64,000 nucleotides of DNA from Shinella zoogloeoides. Lineage in GTDB: Bacteria > Pseudomonadota > Alphaproteobacteria > Rhizobiales > Rhizobiaceae. Both the position numbers and the translations under genes were made by a program. Of this stretch, positions 47,221-61,168 are shown one piece after another; position 1 is the stretch's first letter, and the number at the start of each line of letters is the position of its first letter. Where the stretch lies: positions 1,491,001 to 1,555,000 of the forward strand of contig NZ_CP131130.1 in assembly GCF_033705735.1 (NCBI RefSeq), written 5' to 3'. The notes beneath the pieces are model-generated. The model saw only the letters and a program-made list of their open reading frames with translations. It did no database searches and was not told the DNA's origin.

Positions 47221-48900
47221 ATGACCGATACATTGATGCCGAAGCTCGCCAGCGTTTTCGCGGAGGGCTACAGCCCCGCGCGTCTGCGCGCCGATGCGCT
47301 TGCCGGCCTCACCGTGGCGATCGTTGCCCTGCCGCTTTCCATGGCGATCGCCATCGCCTCGGGCGTCACGCCCGACCGCGGCCTCTACACCGCCATCGTC
47401 GGCGGCTTCCTCGTCTCCGCGCTCGGCGGCAGCCGCTTCCAGGTGGGCGGGCCGGCGGGCGCCTTCATCGTGCTGGTCTCGGCAACCGCCGCCCGGCACG
47501 GGGTCGAGGGCCTGCTGCTCGCCACCTTCCTCTCCGGCATCATGCTGGCCATCGCCGGCTATCTCCGGCTCGGCAAATACATCAAGTTCATCCCCTATCC
47601 GGTGACCGTGGGCTTCACGGCCGGCATCGCCATCATCATCTTCTCCAGCCAGATCGGCGAGCTGCTGGGGCTGAAGCTCGAAGGCCGCGAGCCGGGGCCG
47701 ATCATCGAGAAGCTCGCCGCGCTCTGGGCCGCGCGGCCCACCTTCAACCTCGCCGCCTTCGGTGTTGCGGGGCTCACCATCGCGGTCATCCTGCTTCTGC
47801 GCCGCTTCCGCCCCTCCTGGCCGAACCTTCTCATCGCGGTCGCCGTCGCCTCGGCCGCGACCGCCCTCCTCGCCCTGCCGGCGGACACCATCGGCACCCG
47901 CTTCGGCGGCATCCCGCGCAGCCTGCCTGTTCCGGCTCTGCCCTCCTTCTCGCCCGACCTTGTCGTCGCCGTGTTGCCCGATGCGGTCGCCTTCGCCCTG
48001 CTCGGCGCGATCGAATCGCTGCTCTCCGCCGTCGTCGCCGACGGCATGACGGGCCGGCGGCATCGCTCCAGCATGGAGCTCGTCGCGCAGGGCTTCGCCA
48101 ATGTCGGCTCGGCGCTCTTCGGCGGAATCTGCGTGACCGGCACCATCGCCCGCACGGCGACGAATGTCCGCTCCGGCGCCACCAGCCCGGTCTCCGGCAT
48201 GCTGCATGCCCTCTTCCTGCTCATCTTCATGCTCGTCGCCGCGCCGCTCGCCAGCTACATTCCGCTCGCCGCCCTTGCCGGCGTACTCGCCGTCGTCTCC
48301 TTCAACATGATCGAGCGCCCGGCCATCGGCGCACTCTTCCGCTCCTCGCGCGGCGACGCGGCGGTGCTCGTCGTGACCTTCCTCCTTGTCGTCTTCCGCG
48401 ATCTCACCGAAGGCATCGTCGTCGGCTTCCTGCTCGGCGCCGTGCTCTTCATCGACCGCATGGGCAAGGCGGTGGATATCCGGGAGGAAACCGTGCCGCG
48501 CCTCGTGCGCGCCATCGAGGAGGCCGGCGAGGACAGCGGCCTGCCCGAGCGGCCGGTCGTGGCGGACGATCCGGATACGGTCGTCTATCGCATCAGCGGC
48601 GTGTTCTTCTTCGGCGCGGCCGCCAGCGTCGGCTCCGTGCTCGACCGCATCGCCGACCAGCGGCGCAATTTCGTGCTCGACTGCACCGACGTGCCGCTGC
48701 TCGATTCCACCGCCGCTAGCGTCATCGAAGGGCTGGTGCGCAAGGCCGACCGCGCGGGCGTCCGCGTCTTCATCGCCGGATTGAAACCGGACATGCGGCG
48801 GCTGCTGGAGGCCCACGAGCTGCACGCCCCGCGCGTCACCTATACGGCGACAGCCAATGCCGCCCTGGCGGAAATCGCCGGCAGGCCGGCGGAAAATTAG
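47221..48900 (+). CDS. SulP-family anion transporter with STAS domain
   Basis: A 559-residue inner-membrane transporter with about 10-14 hydrophobic segments from residue 25 to 430: LTVAIVALPLSMAIAIASG, the SulP motif GPAGAFIVLVS, VGFTAGIAIIIF, AIESLLSAVVADGMTGRRHRSSMELVAQG, and GSALFGGICVTGTIARTATN. A cytoplasmic STAS domain occupies the C-terminus (YRISGVFFFGAA, LDCTDVPLLDSTAASVIEGL). Family members carry sulfate, bicarbonate or C4-dicarboxylates. Its last four bases overlap the convergent GGDEF gene. Confidence 0.92.
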   Translation: MTDTLMPKLASVFAEGYSPARLRADALAGLTVAIVALPLSMAIAIASGVTPDRGLYTAIVGGFLVSALGGSRFQVGGPAGAFIVLVSATAARHGVEGLLLATFLSGIMLAIAGYLRLGKYIKFIPYPVTVGFTAGIAIIIFSSQIGELLGLKLEGREPGPIIEKLAALWAARPTFNLAAFGVAGLTIAVILLLRRFRPSWPNLLIAVAVASAATALLALPADTIGTRFGGIPRSLPVPALPSFSPDLVVAVLPDAVAFALLGAIESLLSAVVADGMTGRRHRSSMELVAQGFANVGSALFGGICVTGTIARTATNVRSGATSPVSGMLHALFLLIFMLVAAPLASYIPLAALAGVLAVVSFNMIERPAIGALFRSSRGDAAVLVVTFLLVVFRDLTEGIVVGFLLGAVLFIDRMGKAVDIREETVPRLVRAIEEAGEDSGLPERPVVADDPDTVVYRISGVFFFGAAASVGSVLDRIADQRRNFVLDCTDVPLLDSTAASVIEGLVRKADRAGVRVFIAGLKPDMRRLLEAHELHAPRVTYTATANAALAEIAGRPAEN

Positions 48901-50126
48901 CCGGCTATGGAAATACCACTCTGCTCAGGGGAAATCCGCATGCGCTCGGCAAGCGCGGTAAGGTTTCCGCCGGGCCGGGCGAGCATCACGCGGTTGCGGC
49001 CGGCCTCCTTGGCAGCATAGAGCGCGCTGTCGGCCGCCGAATGCAGGCGGTCGAAATCCGCGCCGAAGGCCGCCACATCGGCAAGGCCGATGCTGACCGA
49101 AACGCCGATCTCGCGCCCCTCGCAGGTCACCGACATGGCGGCGATCTCGCGGAGGAGCGCTTCGGCGAAGGGTTCCGCCCGTTCGGCGCCCTGCCCCGGC
49201 GCGAAGAGCGCGAATTCCTCGCCGCCGAACCGGCAGAACAGCATGCCCTCGTCCAGCCAGGAGGAAACCCGGGCGGAAAAGCGCTTCAGCACCGCATCGC
49301 CCGCGACATGGCCATAGGTATCGTTGATCGCCTTGAACCGGTCGAGGTCGAAGATCATCAGCGTGCCCTCGCCCTTGCCGGAAAGGTGCACCCGCACATC
49401 CTCGAGGAACGAGCCGCGATTGGCGATGCCGGTCAGCGCATCCGTGCGCGAGGCCTGGCGATAGATCGCCTCGCCGCGCTCCTTGATCAGCACCAGCATG
49501 GCGACGGCCGCAAGGATCGTATGGGCGAAGAGCTCCAGCGAGAAGATGGCGAACCAGGCCGAATGCGCCGTTCCGTCTGCGAGTGGCGCAGGGAAGAAGA
49601 TCGCCAGCGGCACGCGCAGGAAGTAGATCATGCCATGCGTCACGAAGAAAAGCGCGGCGATGGATCGGGTCGGCAGCCGCTCGACCTTGCGGCCGCGCCA
49701 GATATCGATGCCGATGGCGCCCGAATAGGCGGCGATGATGATCGAGGACAGGATGATACGGTTGTTGACATCGCTCGCCACCGCGTCGAAGCCGAGATAG
49801 GCGACGCTCCAGAGCAGCGGCCCCACCAGCACGACCAGAAGACTGGCGGAGCGGCGGTCGAAGACCCGGAAGCCGGCCCACATGAAGGCGTAGCCGGAGG
49901 CGGCGAACGCATTGCCGAGGCCGACGGTCAGAACCGGCAGGCCGATGGGCCGCAACGCGAAGAGCAGCGTGCAGGCCGAGCCCACCCACATGGACAGGCA
50001 CCAGTAGCCGGCCGCCGCATGGCGCCGGTCGGTGAGCCAGACCTGCAGCATGAAAATCCCGACGACCATGGTCGACAGGAAGGTGCAGATCATCAAGGTC
50101 GAGATGCTGATGACGTCTTCAATCAA
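48897..50126 (-). CDS. Membrane-anchored GGDEF diguanylate cyclase
   Basis: A protein of about 409 residues. Seven or so hydrophobic helices in the first 220 residues are followed by a GGDEF domain (residues about 240-390): DALTGIANRGSF, MIFDLDRFKAINDTYGH, and the active-site FGGEEFALF. It should make cyclic-di-GMP under a membrane sensor of unknown ligand. Start TTG 50126 is chosen because GGAG stands eight bases before it; GTG 50135 is an alternative. A longer frame to 50291 would overlap alaS. Confidence 0.87.
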   Translation of the reverse strand: MIEDVISISTLMICTFLSTMVVGIFMLQVWLTDRRHAAAGYWCLSMWVGSACTLLFALRPIGLPVLTVGLGNAFAASGYAFMWAGFRVFDRRSASLLVVLVGPLLWSVAYLGFDAVASDVNNRIILSSIIIAAYSGAIGIDIWRGRKVERLPTRSIAALFFVTHGMIYFLRVPLAIFFPAPLADGTAHSAWFAIFSLELFAHTILAAVAMLVLIKERGEAIYRQASRTDALTGIANRGSFLEDVRVHLSGKGEGTLMIFDLDRFKAINDTYGHVAGDAVLKRFSARVSSWLDEGMLFCRFGGEEFALFAPGQGAERAEPFAEALLREIAAMSVTCEGREIGVSVSIGLADVAAFGADFDRLHSAADSALYAAKEAGRNRVMLARPGGNLTALAERMRISPEQSGISIAG

Positions 50127-50182
50127 TATGGGCACTCCACACGCCGGAATGCTAGGTGCAAACCTTGAAGACTTCGCAAACG

Positions 50183-50205
50183 AAACGGCGGGCCAGGACC
50201 CGCCG
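50183..50205 (-). terminator. Hairpin after alaS
   Basis: CGGCGGG at 50186-50192 pairs perfectly with 50199-50205; leftward the stem is followed by TTTCGTTTG. It is 31 bases beyond the alaS stop. Confidence 0.6.
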
Positions 50206-50235
50206 CTCGATGAATTGTGGAGTAAAAAGGAACGC

Positions 50236-52896
<2,661 letters not shown>

Positions 52897-53255
52897 GTCG
52901 CGTCCTTCATCTTGGCGCCGCCTGCCCCGCAGGCCGCGCATCATCCACCCAATGTCATATTCGGCAGACGCGAAACCGCCCCGCCGGCCGGAGCGCCCGC
53001 CGGAAGCCCCTTGCGAGGCTCTCCATCCGCCAGTTCCGTCGAAACTGCACACGCCGGCCGCCTTTCCCGGGAAAGGCCGTAAACCGCGGGCGCGCGCGAG
53101 AATTGATGGCTTTTATCGCCCGCACCCTTCCCTGTCCAGACACCAAAAAACCGGCCTTTCACGAAGAAGAGGCCGGTTTCCGGATTATCGTTCCGCATGG
53201 GGCGCAATCGCAGACCGATCCGCGTCATGCGCGGGCGGGCGCGGCGCCGGAGCGA
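52897..53255. other. Region between recA and alaS
   Basis: About 360 bases. It holds the recA terminator at 53145-53179; no other gene is supported on either strand. The part next to 52897 should hold the alaS promoter. Confidence 0.6.
53145..53179 (-). terminator. Rho-independent terminator after recA
   Basis: AAACCGGCCT at 53148-53157 pairs with AGGCCGGTTT at 53170-53179; leftward the stem runs into six T. It lies about 77 bases after the recA stop. Confidence 0.85.
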
Positions 53256-54341
<1,086 letters not shown>

Positions 54342-54400
54342 TTGGTCCACCTTTAGGTTATTGAAGCAAGACAGGCAACGAAGCCGCCGATGAAAGCTAT

Positions 54401-54415
54401 GTACACTTTTTGTTC
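54401..54415. promoter_or_regulatory. LexA (SOS) box of recA
   Basis: GTAC-ACTTTTT-GTTC on the plus strand (GAAC-N7-GTAC toward recA) fits the alphaproteobacterial GTTC-N7-GTTC operator with one changed base, 60 bases ahead of the recA start. Confidence 0.7.
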
Positions 54416-54572
54416 TCATTTCGCAAGACCCATTCATCTCATTGAATGACTTTGGAAATCGGGAGCGTGTTCTATTTCCGTTTCAGCGGGCGAACGGCAC
54501 GAAAGACGAGACAGGATACCACGGTCGATCAGGCTCCATGCGGGCGAATCGGCGGGGATGCGAAGGAAGACC

Positions 54573-55520
54573 ATGACGGACAGGACGATACTGGTGATGG
54601 GCGGCGCCCATGTGGACAGGCGCGGACGCATCGCCGGCGAAACGGCGCCGGGCGCAAGCAATCCGGGCGCCTGGTTCGTGGAAGCGGGTGGCGGCGCCTT
54701 CAATGCGGCGCGCAACCTTTCCCGGCTCGGCCACAAGGTGCGGCTCGTTTCGCCGCGCGGCGGCGATTCCGACGGCGACATCGTTGCCGCCGCTGCGGCC
54801 GCGGCCGGCGTGGAGGATACGCCCTTCATCTTCCTCGACCGCGCGACGCCGAGCTACACCGCCATCATCGAGCGTGACGGCAACCTCGTCATCGCGCTGG
54901 CCGACATGGAGCTCTACCGGCTGTTCTCGCCGCGCCGCCTTCAGCAGCGCGCGATGCGCGAGGCGATCGACACGGCCGCGCTCATCCTCACCGATGCCAA
55001 CCTGCCGGGCGAGACGCTGGCCGCCATGGTCGAGGCAGCCAAGGCGTCGGGCGTTCCGGTCGCCGGCATCGCCATTTCCCCGGCCAAGGTGGTGCGGTTT
55101 CAGGGCAGCCTTTCCGCCCTCGCCTTCCTCTTCATGAACGAGGCGGAAGCCCGCACGCTGACGGGCGAGACGCCGGAAAACCCCGCCGACTGGCCGAAGG
55201 CGCTGCGCGCCGCCGGGCTTTCCGCAGGCGTCGTCACGCGCGGCGGCAGGGGCGTGGTCGCGTTCGACGAAAAAGGCGCGGCCCTCGTCATTCCGCCGGA
55301 TATCCCGGCTCTCGGCGACGTGACCGGCGCCGGCGATTCGCTCGCCTCCGGCTTCCTCAGCGCATGGACGGGCGGCGCGACGGTCGGCGAGGCGCTGCGC
55401 CACGGCGTTGCGGCGGCGGCGATCACCGTGCGCTCCCCTCTGGCGGTGGCCAAAGAAATGTCGCAGGCCACCCTTTCGGGCGCACTTTCTCTTGTGCCGG
55501 AGGCTGAAATCCTGTCATGA
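54573..55520 (+). CDS. psuK: PfkB-family kinase, probably pseudouridine kinase
   Basis: A 315-residue ribokinase-type enzyme: MGGAHVDRRGRIAG near the start, GGGAFNAARNLSRLGHKVRLVS, and the C-terminal ATP/catalytic motif GDVTGAGDSLASGFLSAW. The psuG gene directly downstream makes pseudouridine kinase the natural reading: it phosphorylates pseudouridine for cleavage by PsuG. ATG 54573 has AAGGAAG upstream. Neighbour-based substrate assignment. Confidence 0.9.
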   Translation: MTDRTILVMGGAHVDRRGRIAGETAPGASNPGAWFVEAGGGAFNAARNLSRLGHKVRLVSPRGGDSDGDIVAAAAAAAGVEDTPFIFLDRATPSYTAIIERDGNLVIALADMELYRLFSPRRLQQRAMREAIDTAALILTDANLPGETLAAMVEAAKASGVPVAGIAISPAKVVRFQGSLSALAFLFMNEAEARTLTGETPENPADWPKALRAAGLSAGVVTRGGRGVVAFDEKGAALVIPPDIPALGDVTGAGDSLASGFLSAWTGGATVGEALRHGVAAAAITVRSPLAVAKEMSQATLSGALSLVPEAEILS

Positions 55521-55578
55521 GACTTTTTTGCTCGAAATCCAGAGCAAGATTCCTCCCAGGACTCTCAAGGAAAACAGC

Positions 55579-56505
55579 ATGACCAGACCCGTATCCCCTC
55601 TCCTGCCCATGCGCTACTCGGCCGAAGTGGCCGCCGCGAAGGAACGCGGCGCGCCCATCGTCGCCCTCGAATCGACGATCATCACGCACGGCATGCCCTA
55701 TCCGGGCAATCTCGACATGGCCCGCAGCGTCGAGCGCATCATCCGTGAACAGGGCGCCGTGCCCGCCACCATCGCCGTCATCGACGGCGTGCTGCATATC
55801 GGCCTCGAAGACGCCGAACTCGAAGCGCTCTCGCAGACCAAGGGTGCACTGAAGGTCTCGCGCGCCGACATCGCCTTCGCGATCGCCGAGCGCCGCACCG
55901 GCGCCACCACCGTCGCCGCCACCATGATCGGCGCGGCGCGCGCCGGCATCAAGGTCTTCGCCACCGGCGGCATCGGCGGCGTCCACCGCGGCGCGGAAGA
56001 AACCTTCGACATCTCCGCCGACCTGGAAGAGCTGGGCCGCACCGGCGTCATCGTCGTCTGCGCCGGCGCCAAGGCGATTCTCGACATTCCGAAGACGCTG
56101 GAGGTTCTGGAAACGCGCGGCGTGCCGGTCGTGACCTATGACAGCCCGACCTTCCCGGCCTTCTGGTCGCGCGATTCGGGCCTCAACAGCCCGCTGACGC
56201 TGAACAGCCCCGCGGCCATCGCCAACTTCCAGAAGGTGCGCGACCAGCTCGGCATCGACGGCGGCATGCTGATCGCCAATCCCGTACCGGCCGCCGACGA
56301 GATCCCGCGCGACGAAATGGAAATCTACATCGCCCGCGCGATCGACAATGCCGAACGCGACGAGATCGCCGGCAAGGCCGTGACGCCGTACCTGCTCGAC
56401 AACCTCTTCCACCTGACGGACGGCCGCAGCCTGAAGACGAACATCGCGCTGGTGGAAAACAATGCGCGGCTGGCGGCGGAAATCGCCGTGGCGCTGGTCG
56501 ATTGA
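55579..56505 (+). CDS. psuG: Pseudouridine-5'-phosphate glycosidase
   Basis: A 308-residue enzyme that cleaves the C-C glycosidic bond of pseudouridine 5'-phosphate to uracil and ribose 5-phosphate. Family motifs: VALESTIITHGMPYPGN, GATTVAATMIGAARAG, FATGGIGGVHRGAEETFDIS, VVCAGAKAILDIPKTLE, and YDSPTFPAFWSRDSG. It starts 58 bases after psuK with AAGGAAAA in front. Confidence 0.96.
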   Translation: MTRPVSPLLPMRYSAEVAAAKERGAPIVALESTIITHGMPYPGNLDMARSVERIIREQGAVPATIAVIDGVLHIGLEDAELEALSQTKGALKVSRADIAFAIAERRTGATTVAATMIGAARAGIKVFATGGIGGVHRGAEETFDISADLEELGRTGVIVVCAGAKAILDIPKTLEVLETRGVPVVTYDSPTFPAFWSRDSGLNSPLTLNSPAAIANFQKVRDQLGIDGGMLIANPVPAADEIPRDEMEIYIARAIDNAERDEIAGKAVTPYLLDNLFHLTDGRSLKTNIALVENNARLAAEIAVALVD

Positions 56506-56541
56506 TCACGAAGGCGGAAGGAAGGTCCGAAACCTCTCCTT

Positions 56542-56629
56542 CCGTCATGCTCGGGCCTGTCCCGGGCATCTCCAACGCCACATTTTTCGATACGTTGGTA
56601 GATCCTCGGCACGAGGCCGAGGATGACGA
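56542..56629. repeat. Compound dispersed palindromic repeat
   Basis: Two hairpins, 56547-56555 with 56561-56569 (one G-T pair) and 56602-56610 with 56615-56623 (perfect), lie between outer CGTCAT and ATGACG arms. It belongs to the same class of rhizobial intergenic repeats as 11600-11627 and separates convergent psuG and cckA. Confidence 0.75.
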
Positions 56630-56665
56630 GTGGGGCAAGAATCCCTATCCACCCGCGAAGGGCGT

Positions 56666-59275
56666 TTATGCGTCCAGCATTTCCCGCACGGCTTCGGCGA
56701 GCTGCTTCAGCGAGAACGGCTTCGGCAGGAAGCCGAACTTGGCGTCGGCGGGCAGGTTGCGGGCGAAGGCGTCCTCGGCGTAGCCGGAAACGAAGATGAA
56801 CTTCATGTCCGGATAGGATTTGCGTAGTTCCCGCAACAGCGACGGGCCGTCCATTTCCGGCATGACGACGTCGGAGACGACGATGTCGACCGCTCCGTTC
56901 AGCTCTTCCATGATGTCGAGCGCCTCGACGCCGGAACCAGCCTCATGCACCGTGTAGCCGCGCGTTTCCAGCATGCGCTTGCCGCCGCGGCGCACCGCCT
57001 CCTCGTCCTCGACGAGAAGGACGACGGCCGAGCCGCCGGTGAGGTCGCGCGGTTCCTTTTCCGGCGCCTGCGCGACGGCCGCGGGCTGCTGCTCGCCGGC
57101 CTGCGCGGTCGCGGCGGTCTCGGCAGCCGGCACGGCCTCTTCGGTATGGCGCGGCATGAGGATGCGGAAGGTCGTGCCCTTGCCGACTTCGGAATCGAGA
57201 TAGATGTAGCCGCCGGACTGCTTGACGATGCCATAGACCATCGACAGGCCGAGGCCGGTGCCCTTGCCGACTTCCTTGGTGGTGAAGAAGGGCTCGAAGA
57301 TCTTGTCGATGATCTCGGGCGGAATGCCGGTGCCCTGGTCGGCGACCTCGACTTCCACATAGTCGCCGGGCGGCAGGTCGCGCAGGTTCCGCGCCGCGGC
57401 CTCCTCGGCCTCGACATTGCGCGTGCGGAAGGTGATCGTGCCGCCCTCCGGCATGGCATCGCGCGCATTGACGGCAAGGTTGATCAATACCTGCTCGAAC
57501 TGGCCGAGATCCGTCTTCACCGGCCAGAGGTCCCGGCCGTATTCGACGTCGATCTTTACGTTCGTGCCGGTCATCCGGTCGACCAGCATGCGCAGGTCGC
57601 CGATGACGTCCGTGAGGTTCAGGACGGTCGGCCGCATCGTCTGCTTGCGCGAGAAGGCGAGAAGCTGGCGCACCAGCACGGCAGCGCGGTTGGCGTTGCG
57701 CTTGATCTCCATGAGATCGGCGAAGCTCGCATCGGACGGGCGCGCGGAAAGCAGCAGGTGGTCGGAGGACAGCAGGATCGCCGTCAGCACGTTGTTGAAG
57801 TCGTGCGCGATACCACCGGCGAGCGTGCCGACCGCATTCATCTTCTGCGTCTGCGCCATCTGCGTCTCGAGCGCCTTCTGCTCGGTGATCTCGACGGCGT
57901 AGACGATGGCGGCCTCTTCCGGGGCCTCGTCGCTCTGGTCGATGACAGCGTTCACGTAGAAGCGGAAATGCCTTCCGTCGTCGCCGGGATGCAGCGAATC
58001 GAGCGGCGGAATGTCGCCTTGCCGGTCCCTTGCCGCATCGAGCGCCGATTGCAGGCGCAGGCGGTCCGTCTCGTGCACGATGGTCTCGAGCTTGGCGCCG
58101 CGGTCGATATCGTCGCGCGAGACGACGCCGGAGAAGAGTTTCAGGAACGGCGCGTTGGTGCGCAGGATGCGCCCGTCGCCGTCCACCGAGGCGATGGCCA
58201 TCGGCGTGTTGTTGAAGAAGCGCGTGAAGCGCATCGAGGCGATGGAGGCGGACTGGTCGTTCTGGCTCCCCTCCTCGCGCGCCAGCACGATGGTGCGGCT
58301 CTCGCCCGGCGCGCCGTCGCGCATGGAGGAGACGCGGTGCACAATGCGCACCGGCAGGCTCTGGCCGTTGGTCTTGCGCAAGTCGAGGTCGAGCGTCTCG
58401 GTGCGCTTGAGGCCCGGCTCGGCCTGCACGGACTGGATGAGCGCTAGCCCCTCGCCCGCCACGACATCGGCGATGGAAAGCGAGCCCGGATGGAACTTCG
58501 TCAGGTCGATGCCGAGCCATTCGGCGAGCGTGGCGTTGAGATAGACGATCTCACCCTTGCGGCCGGCGGAGAAGAAGCCGGCCGGCGCATGGTCGAGATA
58601 GTCGATGGCGTTCTGCAATTCCTTGAAGAAGCGCTCCTGGTCGTCGCGCTCGGAGGTGATGTCGGAGATCTGCCAGATATAGAGCGGCTGGCGGGCATTG
58701 CCGGAATTCGGCAGCACGCGCGCCTTGAGGCGATACCAATGGGCACCGGAACCGTTGGCGGAAGACGGGTTGAGCGCCTTCTGGACGCGGAATTCTTCCG
58801 CCCCTTCCTTGCCCTCGTGCAGGCCGTTCGTCAGGCGGTAGACGGCCTCGGTGGCGTCGCGGTTGCGCGACAGCAGCGTTTCCAGCGTCTGCACCTCCGC
58901 CTCGCCCTTCGCCCCCGTCAGCGCCCCATAGGCGGCGTTGGCATAGACGATGCGGCCCTTGCGGTCGGTGACGACCGTGCCGTCCGGATGCGAATCGACG
59001 AAGGCGCGCGCAAGCCCGTCCGATCCGTTCGCCTGCGGCATGATCTCGATGAAGCCGATCAGCGCGGAAACGACGAAGAAGATGCCGGCCATGGCGAGCA
59101 CGCCGAGGACGCCGAGCACGATCTCGTTGTCGAGCTGGTTCTTGAAGAGGATGAAGGCCCCGGCGGATGCCGCCAGGACGAGCGCGAGCAGCACGACGCG
59201 CAGCGCCACCGCCGGCCGCAGGCCGCGGTCCACGATCGGCACATTGTCCTCGTCCGGCCGCTTCATCGTCGTCAT
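56666..59275 (-). CDS. cckA: Hybrid sensor histidine kinase CckA
   Basis: An 869-residue membrane kinase that starts the CckA-ChpT-CtrA cell-cycle phosphorelay. Two transmembrane helices (residues about 23-75), two to three PAS domains ([17 protein letters not shown] and later repeats), HisKA with His491 in [15 protein letters not shown], an ATPase domain with [14 protein letters not shown] and [13 protein letters not shown], and a receiver domain with Asp802 in [15 protein letters not shown] 59275 (or 59266) is chosen; sequence before it is unlike CckA. Bacterial kinase and phosphatase functions are known for the family. Confidence 0.96.
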   Translation of the reverse strand: MTTMKRPDEDNVPIVDRGLRPAVALRVVLLALVLAASAGAFILFKNQLDNEIVLGVLGVLAMAGIFFVVSALIGFIEIMPQANGSDGLARAFVDSHPDGTVVTDRKGRIVYANAAYGALTGAKGEAEVQTLETLLSRNRDATEAVYRLTNGLHEGKEGAEEFRVQKALNPSSANGSGAHWYRLKARVLPNSGNARQPLYIWQISDITSERDDQERFFKELQNAIDYLDHAPAGFFSAGRKGEIVYLNATLAEWLGIDLTKFHPGSLSIADVVAGEGLALIQSVQAEPGLKRTETLDLDLRKTNGQSLPVRIVHRVSSMRDGAPGESRTIVLAREEGSQNDQSASIASMRFTRFFNNTPMAIASVDGDGRILRTNAPFLKLFSGVVSRDDIDRGAKLETIVHETDRLRLQSALDAARDRQGDIPPLDSLHPGDDGRHFRFYVNAVIDQSDEAPEEAAIVYAVEITEQKALETQMAQTQKMNAVGTLAGGIAHDFNNVLTAILLSSDHLLLSARPSDASFADLMEIKRNANRAAVLVRQLLAFSRKQTMRPTVLNLTDVIGDLRMLVDRMTGTNVKIDVEYGRDLWPVKTDLGQFEQVLINLAVNARDAMPEGGTITFRTRNVEAEEAAARNLRDLPPGDYVEVEVADQGTGIPPEIIDKIFEPFFTTKEVGKGTGLGLSMVYGIVKQSGGYIYLDSEVGKGTTFRILMPRHTEEAVPAAETAATAQAGEQQPAAVAQAPEKEPRDLTGGSAVVLLVEDEEAVRRGGKRMLETRGYTVHEAGSGVEALDIMEELNGAVDIVVSDVVMPEMDGPSLLRELRKSYPDMKFIFVSGYAEDAFARNLPADAKFGFLPKPFSLKQLAEAVREMLDA

Positions 59276-59570
59276 CAATCCCTCGTCTGCAACTGTCCGG
59301 CCTTGCGCTGTGGCCGGACCCGATGCCAGAATCATGTTTATCCGCCCGAGGGAAGCGCAAAAAGCCGCCCGAGGGAAGCAAGGCGGCGAATTCACAGGGA
59401 ATATTCGAGGCCTTACCCTCGCAATTTCCGCATGCTGCCATAGTTGGGCGGCGATGACGACGGCAATAGGTGCTGGACAAGCGGCGTGCCGCGCTTGTAC
59501 GAGCCCGTAAAAAGCCGTCAAATGCTGTCAGTTTGACGAAGCAACCCGTCCACCGAGGAGTGACTGCGCC

Positions 59571-60563
59571 ATGCCCCAGGAGATCCTAGCAGAGAACGGC
59601 ATGAAATTCGCCATTGCCGCGGCGGTGGTGCTGCTCGGCCTTCTCTGCCTCGCGCTGGTGCTGTGGATCATCCGCGGCCGGCCCTCCTCGCCGTTCATTC
59701 GCGGCGGACGCAACCGGACGCCGCGCCTTGCCGTGCTGGACGCCGCCGCGATCGATACGCGCCGCCGCCTCGTGCTGGTGCGCCGCGACGATGTCGAGCA
59801 TCTCGTCATGATCGGCGGCCCGACGGATATCGTCATCGAATCCCGCATCGTCTCCGCCGCCGCCGAAGCGGCCCCGACCGCGGAAAAGCCGATCGAGAAG
59901 GTCCAGCGCGCCGAGCCCGCCGTCATCGCGCAGGAGACAACGGCCAAGACCGCCGAGACACCGCTCGCCGCCCGCTCCGCCACGGCGGGCGTGGCCGCGG
60001 GAGCCGTTCCCCTCGCCGCCGAGCGCCGGCCGGCCGCGCTGCCGGAAGGCGTCTCGGCCATGAGCAAGGTGCTCTATTCCGGCGACGAGGATGCCGCCGT
60101 CCGCGCCCTGCCCGCGCGCCCGGTCCAGCAGCCGGCCGCCGTCGCTCAGCAGGCGCAGACCGGCGCGCAGCAGCGCGCGCCCGAGCGCCGCGTCGAGGAG
60201 ATGCTGGAGCAGAACCGCCAGCGCGTTCTGTCGCCGCAGACGGGTGCAACCACGGCGCAGGCCACGGTCGCCCAGACCGTGCAGCGCCCCGTCACCAGCG
60301 CGGCGATCACCAACCCGACGGCGAGCGCCGCCGACAATCCGGCGCTGGTGAGCGAGTTCGAAAAGATCCTCGAAGCGGAAATGGCGAACAATGCCGCTGC
60401 CGCGGCGACCGTTCCGGCCCGCACCGTCACCCAGCCGACGACCAATCCCACGCAGACCGCGGCGATGATCGGCCAAGGCCAGTCCGCCGCCAAGAGCCGC
60501 GAGGAGACGGAAGCGGAAATGGCCCGCCTGCTCGGCGAGATTGCCGCGAACCGCAAGGCTTGA
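59571..60563 (+). CDS. FliO-like inner-membrane protein with long Ala/Gln-rich tail
   Basis: A 330-residue protein. An N-terminal membrane helix (residues 11-33) is followed by a short basic segment, RTPRLAVLDAAAIDTRRRLVLVRRDDVEHLVMIGG, which matches the FliO/MopB core. The remaining 240 residues are low-complexity Ala/Thr/Gln-rich sequence with no domain. Related proteins help assemble the flagellar type III exporter, but no flagellar gene is near, so the role here is unproven. It is divergent from cckA across 295 bases. Confidence 0.7.
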   Translation: MPQEILAENGMKFAIAAAVVLLGLLCLALVLWIIRGRPSSPFIRGGRNRTPRLAVLDAAAIDTRRRLVLVRRDDVEHLVMIGGPTDIVIESRIVSAAAEAAPTAEKPIEKVQRAEPAVIAQETTAKTAETPLAARSATAGVAAGAVPLAAERRPAALPEGVSAMSKVLYSGDEDAAVRALPARPVQQPAAVAQQAQTGAQQRAPERRVEEMLEQNRQRVLSPQTGATTAQATVAQTVQRPVTSAAITNPTASAADNPALVSEFEKILEAEMANNAAAAATVPARTVTQPTTNPTQTAAMIGQGQSAAKSREETEAEMARLLGEIAANRKA

Positions 60564-60599
60564 TCTTCCGGCCTGACAAGGGAATCGAGGCGTGAAGGA

Positions 60600-60974
60600 T
60601 CACGCCTCCGGCGCGTGACAAACCGCTTCGATATTGTGCCCGTCGAGACCGATGACGAATGCCGCGTAATAGTTCGCATGGTAGCGGGGACGCAGGCCCG
60701 GCGCGCCATTGTCCTTGCCGCCTGCTTCCAGAGCGGCACGGTGGAAGGCATCCACCTGCTCCCGGCGCTCGGCGACGAATGCCAGGTGAAGAAGCGCCGG
60801 CTTCTCCTCTGTCCGGTAAAGACACAACGACACCTTGCCGTCCGAACTCATCTCTACGCCATAGGCCGGCGTTCCTTCCGAGACGACGGCCACGCCGAGC
60901 GGCGCGAGCGCCTTGAGAAAAAAGGCCTTGCTCGCCTCATAGTCGCTGACGCCGAATTTCACATGATCGAACAT
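60600..60974 (-). CDS. VOC-family glyoxalase/dioxygenase-like protein
   Basis: A 124-residue single VOC unit: MFDHVKFGVSDYEASKAFF, YGVEMSSDGKVSLCLY, LHLAFVAERREQVDAFH, and a final YYAAFVIGLDGHNIEAV. AGGAGG precedes ATG 60974. Substrate unknown. It lies downstream of the dksA terminator. Confidence 0.88.
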   Translation of the reverse strand: MFDHVKFGVSDYEASKAFFLKALAPLGVAVVSEGTPAYGVEMSSDGKVSLCLYRTEEKPALLHLAFVAERREQVDAFHRAALEAGGKDNGAPGLRPRYHANYYAAFVIGLDGHNIEAVCHAPEA

Positions 60975-61026
60975 GGTTCCTCCTGAAGCCCAGGCAACGC
61001 TGGCCGGGAATCGAAAACCGGAAACC

Positions 61027-61058
61027 AAAAAGCCGCCGGGATATCCGCGGCGGCTTTT
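61027..61058 (-). terminator. Rho-independent terminator after dksA
   Basis: An 11-bp perfect stem pairs 61028-61038 with 61048-61058; the loop contains GGATATCC. Leftward it ends in TTTTT. It lies 110 bases after the dksA stop. Confidence 0.75.
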
Positions 61059-61168
61059 GGCAGTCTTCCCGATGTCACGCGGTCCGAAAACCGCCCGCAC
61101 CGGACAATGTCCGATGTTCGATCCTTGCCGACGCGACCTGCGAGCCTCCTCGGACCCGCAGGAAACGC

